NCBI GenBank assembly: GCA_016795365.1
Contig: JAEUHN010000029.1
Location: forward strand, 62,001-126,000
Source of the DNA: Verrucomicrobiaceae bacterium
Lineage (GTDB): Bacteria > Verrucomicrobiota > Verrucomicrobiia > Verrucomicrobiales > Verrucomicrobiaceae
Direction: 5' to 3'
DNA length: 64,000 bases
The notes under the pieces: generated by a model
Seen by the model: the letters and a program-made list of their open reading frames with translations, nothing else
The model's database searches: none
What the model was told of the DNA's origin: nothing
Part shown: positions 61,901-64,000 of the stretch, piece by piece
Layout of the letters: each line of letters begins with the position of its first letter
Position numbering within the stretch: the stretch's first letter is position 1
Translations under genes and position numbers: made by a program

Positions 61901-63841
61901 GCCAAACGTGCTGCGACGATGATGGAAAAGCTCAACCCGAACGCGAAGAAGCGCGCGGAGTTGATCGCGCAGTTCACGCCCATCGTGGAGCAGCCGGGCG
62001 ATGCTGTGAAAGGCAAGGCACTCTTCGCTGCGGCGTGCGCGGTTTGCCACAAGCTCGGCGACATCGGCAAAGACGTGGCCCCGCCGCTCACTGGCATGGG
62101 CGCGCATGGTCCTGCCGAACTCGTCATTCACATCCTCGATCCCAATCGCGAAGTGGACCCGAGCTTCTACAACTGGAACATCACCAAGAACAATGGCGAA
62201 ACGCTCGCCGGTGTGATCGCTTCCGAGAACACTGCGACCGTCACCTTGCGCAATCAGGCGGGCGATTTCGAAGTAAAAAAGTCCGACATCAAGGAACGCG
62301 TGAACACAAAGATGTCGCTCATGCCCGAAGGTCTCGAAGGCCTCGGTGCGGAGAACATCCGCGACATCCTCGCCTTCATCGTTGGCGATGCCGCGAAACA
62401 CTTCCGTGTGATCCCTCTCACCGATGCGTTCACGGCGGACAGCCGTGATGGGCTCTTCGCCAGCCCTGATCCGCGCGGTGGACAGGTGAAGCTCGCGAAG
62501 TTCGGCAACGTCACCGTCGAAGGCATTCCCTTTGCTGTCGTTGATCCGGCCAAGAGCGCCACCGGTGCCAACCTCATCGTGCTCAAAGGCGGTCCTGGAC
62601 CTGACGTTCACGGCCAGACTTTCCCGGGGAAGGTTGAAGTCGCGCTCAACGTCGAGACCAAGCGCCTGCAACTTCTCAGCGGCATCAGCGGCTGGGGCTG
62701 GCCCGCCGTCCGCGAGGAGGACGTGGCGCTGCAAGCCACGGTCGTCTATGCCAGCGGCGACAAGGAAGTCTTTCCGCTGAAGAACGGCGTCGAGTTTGCC
62801 GACTACATCCGCCCCGTCGAAGTGCCCGGATCGAAGTTCGTCGAAGACCTCTGCAACGGCGGGCAGGTCCGCCTGATCACATTGAAGCTCACGAAGAAAG
62901 GCGTCGCGAAGTCCTTGATCCTCGAAAGCCCCAACGGCAACAAGACCACGCCCGTCGTCGCCGCCATCACTGCCGACATCGAAGGCCGCGTGGAAGCGAA
63001 GGGTGAAGAAAGGAGCGCGGGCACTCCTGCCCGCAATCCAAACAAAGGCGGCGAAGCCGCGAAGAATAAAGGAGCGGACAAGAGTGTCCGCGCTCCCGTG
63101 GACGGCCCCGCGCCTGCTGATTCACCCAAGGAAGGCGGCAAGGGCGATGGCCCGCTTGCGCCCACGACGGCTCCGGCTTGGGAAGCTGGCAAAACGAAGG
63201 TCCTCGTCATCGGCGGTGGCTCATCGCATAACTTCGCCAAGTTCTTCGGTGACACCGACGTGGCCACGCTCAAGGCCGCTGGCTACACCGTTCACTACAC
63301 CGAAGATCGCGACCAAGCCGCCGACCTCCTCGCCGAAGCCGACGTGGCCGTCATCAGCGTGAACCGCAAGTTCTTCGATACCGCCAAGTATCGCAAAGCG
63401 CTCTTCGACCGCGTGAACGCTGGCAAAGGCGTCGTGATGCTGCACCCTGGCACCTGGTATGGCTTTGGTGGATGGCCCGAGATCAACAAAGAGATCGTCG
63501 GCGGCGGTGCGCGCGGCCACGACAGGCTCGGCGAGTTCAAAGTCAACGTGACCCGCCGCGATCACGCCATCATGGTCGGCGTGCCGGACAGCTTCGAGGT
63601 ATTCGACGAGCTGTATTACATGAATGCCGAAGGCACTCCCGAAGGCACGAACAAGATCGAAGTCCTCGCCGAAACGTCGCCTTCACAAAAATACAACAAG
63701 CCCCATCCCAGCGTCTGGATCACCGACCATCCGAAAGCCCGCATCGTCGGCATCGCCCTCGGTCACGACGACAAGGTCCACGACTTGCCAGCCTTCAAAG
63801 CGATCCTCGCTAATTCGGTGAAGTGGGTGGCCGGGAAATAG
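58958..63841 (+). CDS. exported fusion: ThuA - PVC-type dehydrogenase propeller - HEAT-like - cytochrome c - ThuA
   Basis: This 1627-residue protein has a signal peptide (from MKRLILAAAVLL). Domains in order: ThuA (~25-280: 'VFIRAGAKSHGPGAHDFPQFL'); PVC-type membrane-bound dehydrogenase propeller (~300-720: 'MNIDWDEKGRLWVVETPEYP', 'WLEDTNGDGVMDKKHVF'); a HEAT-like helical region (~720-980); a cytochrome c with haem site C1027-A-V-C1030-H1031; a beta-rich region (~1135-1345); a low-complexity linker (~1345-1405) that includes an inverted REP pair at 63012-63096; and a second ThuA (~1405-1627). ThuA domains are tied to sugar metabolism (trehalose utilisation). The start at 58958 gives the signal peptide. 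A soluble periplasmic sugar oxidoreductase is inferred. Confidence 0.92.
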   Translation: MKRLILAAAVLLSSFGIPHSSFAAEPLRVFIRAGAKSHGPGAHDFPQFLKDWVPMLNERGAKCEGSLEFPTKEQLDRTDVLILHAQEAGNIKIGDERKNLMEFLARGGGIVTLHAGAVSRDPGWFASVVGGSWNHQRPTKWLEAPMHLYFTDRENPITTDMANFAMDDEIYYDMDVLPECRILAGAYTPNPKDTGGKGNKEAQARAAEAVAKKKGVNIYDIQPQVWTYEKDKYRSFVCIPGHWYKNFSHNTLRTMLLRGIAWAGKRANADELCKPEELGDALRYPEGGPTHPTKATEKLEVHPEFNISLVAAEPLINKPMNIDWDEKGRLWVVETPEYPNGRRELNVELWKDSGSWTKKLDRDPIDRIAWLEDTNGDGVMDKKHVFADKLELCTSFVFYKNGVIACAAPDIWNLQDTDGDGVADKREKLYTGLGIRDTHAVINNMRWGLDGWIYATHGYSSGEVTSPDGKINFGTDGSGVVRFKPDGSAFEQYSSRGGNTWGLNITSDGQVFWTQPTSGTVFFHVVLPEYVLAKGKLPGTNSWKGMMEHQKSYPLMSWPEQAYVQIDLVGEFTAAAGCAIYEGGAWPAKWNYSYFTTEPTLNIVHHEFVEKDGVTYKSHKEAGREETEFIRSKDLWFRPIETRIGPDGALYVIDFYNQAVIHNDTRGPIHGPANAAVRPDRDHYYGRIWKVNHKEAKPVAGSFYHHGENSKGTMGSAALRTYESNTDALATFKSAQDDWTRSAVIAASADHADDVITKALGAPEGADLLVKSLLPLAKSAEKLIEACASADAKADALKIIILQGVAQQVNEVPALSPALTDALKKLLAQPALAPAALPLAVKWDKGGALADVIKAQIASLSGVLGKNGAPLPERIGAAKALIALGGSNAQIGVEALADPTSPEELARAIIVALDETGNAAPLVMALDTLKPALQQVAFDAVLKRPQATQALLTAIQDGKFDPKILGPGNIARLRTHPNKAVAKRAATMMEKLNPNAKKRAELIAQFTPIVEQPGDAVKGKALFAAACAVCHKLGDIGKDVAPPLTGMGAHGPAELVIHILDPNREVDPSFYNWNITKNNGETLAGVIASENTATVTLRNQAGDFEVKKSDIKERVNTKMSLMPEGLEGLGAENIRDILAFIVGDAAKHFRVIPLTDAFTADSRDGLFASPDPRGGQVKLAKFGNVTVEGIPFAVVDPAKSATGANLIVLKGGPGPDVHGQTFPGKVEVALNVETKRLQLLSGISGWGWPAVREEDVALQATVVYASGDKEVFPLKNGVEFADYIRPVEVPGSKFVEDLCNGGQVRLITLKLTKKGVAKSLILESPNGNKTTPVVAAITADIEGRVEAKGEERSAGTPARNPNKGGEAAKNKGADKSVRAPVDGPAPADSPKEGGKGDGPLAPTTAPAWEAGKTKVLVIGGGSSHNFAKFFGDTDVATLKAAGYTVHYTEDRDQAADLLAEADVAVISVNRKFFDTAKYRKALFDRVNAGKGVVMLHPGTWYGFGGWPEINKEIVGGGARGHDRLGEFKVNVTRRDHAIMVGVPDSFEVFDELYYMNAEGTPEGTNKIEVLAETSPSQKYNKPHPSVWITDHPKARIVGIALGHDDKVHDLPAFKAILANSVKWVAGK
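58996..59023 (+). repeat. four tandem 7-bp repeats inside the signal-peptide coding region
   Basis: The units GTCATTC, GGCATTC, CTCATTC and GTCATTC follow each other without gap (consensus NNCATTC). They encode the end of the signal peptide ('SSFGIPHSSFA'). A period of 7 in coding DNA rotates the frame with each unit, so it is unlikely to arise from protein repetition. Confidence 0.75.
63012..63096. repeat. inverted pair of REP-like hairpins (REPIN-like) within the fusion gene
   Basis: The first arm (63012-63034) is GGAG-C plus the stem GCGGGCA/TGCCCGC with loop CTCC. The second arm (63074-63096), read on the other strand, is GGAG-C plus GCGGACA/TGTCCGC with loop CTCT. The 39-base spacer includes GCGGC-GAA-GCCGC. 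The pair stays in frame and encodes about residues 1352-1380, a charged, Gly/Ala-rich linker. The arms match the single copy at 30375-30397, with one base pair exchanged in arm 1. Confidence 0.8.
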
Positions 63842-63844
63842 TCG

Positions 63845-64000
63845 CTACTGCTTCTGCTCGAATGCAAAGCCGCCAAAGAACATGACGAGTTCTTTGAGCG
63901 GCACTCGGAATTCGCCTTTTTCCATGGGCCAGCCGTGGGTCAAACCGGGCTCGCCTTTCGGCTTGAAGGCAGCGCCGTGAGGATTCCAGAGATGGACTTC
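63845..64000 (-). CDS. partial CDS, C-terminal 51 residues (possible C2/calpain-like cysteine peptidase)
   Basis: On the minus strand the frame is open from the window edge and stops with TAG at 63845-63847. The visible end reads 'VHLWNPHGAAFKPKGEPGL' ... 'GEFRVPLKELVMFFGGFAFE'. A 'NPxG' segment followed by 'F.vPl.ELv..F' resembles the end of C2 (calpain-like) peptidases found in PVC bacteria, where that Asn is part of the catalytic triad. Too little is present for a firm call. It is convergent with the fusion gene, 3 bases from its stop. Confidence 0.5.
   Translation of the reverse strand, partial: EVHLWNPHGAAFKPKGEPGLTHGWPMEKGEFRVPLKELVMFFGGFAFEQKQ

Overview
The window looks like a chromosomal segment of a GC-rich member of the Verrucomicrobiota, probably near Verrucomicrobiaceae (Prosthecobacter/Verrucomicrobium type). 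This is inferred from family content: DUF1080 (3-keto-disaccharide hydrolase), DUF1501, ThuA, a PVC-type CxxCH cytochrome, PQQ-like propellers, an ECF sigma/Ser-Thr kinase pair with a formylglycine-generating-enzyme-like (FGE-like) domain, and very large secreted repeat proteins. No tRNA, rRNA, CRISPR array, prophage or classical insertion sequence was found. Coding density is high; the only gene-free stretch above 300 bases is 39245-39659. Many start codons have no clear Shine-Dalgarno sequence.

Layout. 1-1.45 kb: 3' end of a DUF1080 gene with a terminator, then a Y1 (RAYT) transposase between mirror-image REP hairpins. 1.47-5.5 kb (minus): rplI, dnaB and two peptide-type ABC permeases. 5.7-17.5 kb (mostly plus): a carbohydrate block with DUF1080, a GH63-type glucosidase, a glycogen-debranching-type enzyme, a spherulin-4-like secreted protein, then glycogen synthase and branching enzyme; a membrane-anchored TPR-like gene interrupts it on the minus strand. 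17.5-24.6 kb (minus): a DUF1501 protein, the sigma/kinase operon and an FG-GAP repeat protein. 24.8-34.5 kb: a Kef-type antiporter, an aminoglycoside-phosphotransferase-like (APH-like) kinase, two exported proteins, pyrC, a Ski2-like helicase with a small partner, an FKBP isomerase, a small lipoprotein and a cysteine-free FmdB-like protein. 34.6-48.9 kb: three giant exported proteins separated by small enzyme genes, including a compact MOSC-GNAT-monooxygenase-hotdog operon. 48.9-64 kb: an exonuclease, two PQQ-like propellers, a DegP-like protease with a duplicated N-terminal module, an amidohydrolase, exported MsrB, lipoproteins, TatD, and a 1627-residue ThuA / PVC dehydrogenase / cytochrome c / ThuA fusion.

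How the parts fit. The 5.7-17.5 kb block can build glycogen (GlgA, GlgB) and take glucan apart (debranching enzyme, GH63 enzyme), so storage-glucan turnover is the clearest shared pathway. The rest looks like a surface and envelope lifestyle: propellers, Ig-like modules and beta-helix proteins outside, with a sigma/kinase pair as a likely signalling unit.

The most unusual structure is a pair of inverted REP-like hairpins (REPIN-like) lying in frame inside the ThuA fusion gene at 63012-63096, where it encodes the linker before the second ThuA domain. The same hairpin family occurs once more at 30375-30397, with a base-pair-preserving change in the stem. Other points worth following are the heptamer tandem repeat in a signal-peptide coding region, the cysteine-free FmdB relative and the helicase/small-protein pair.
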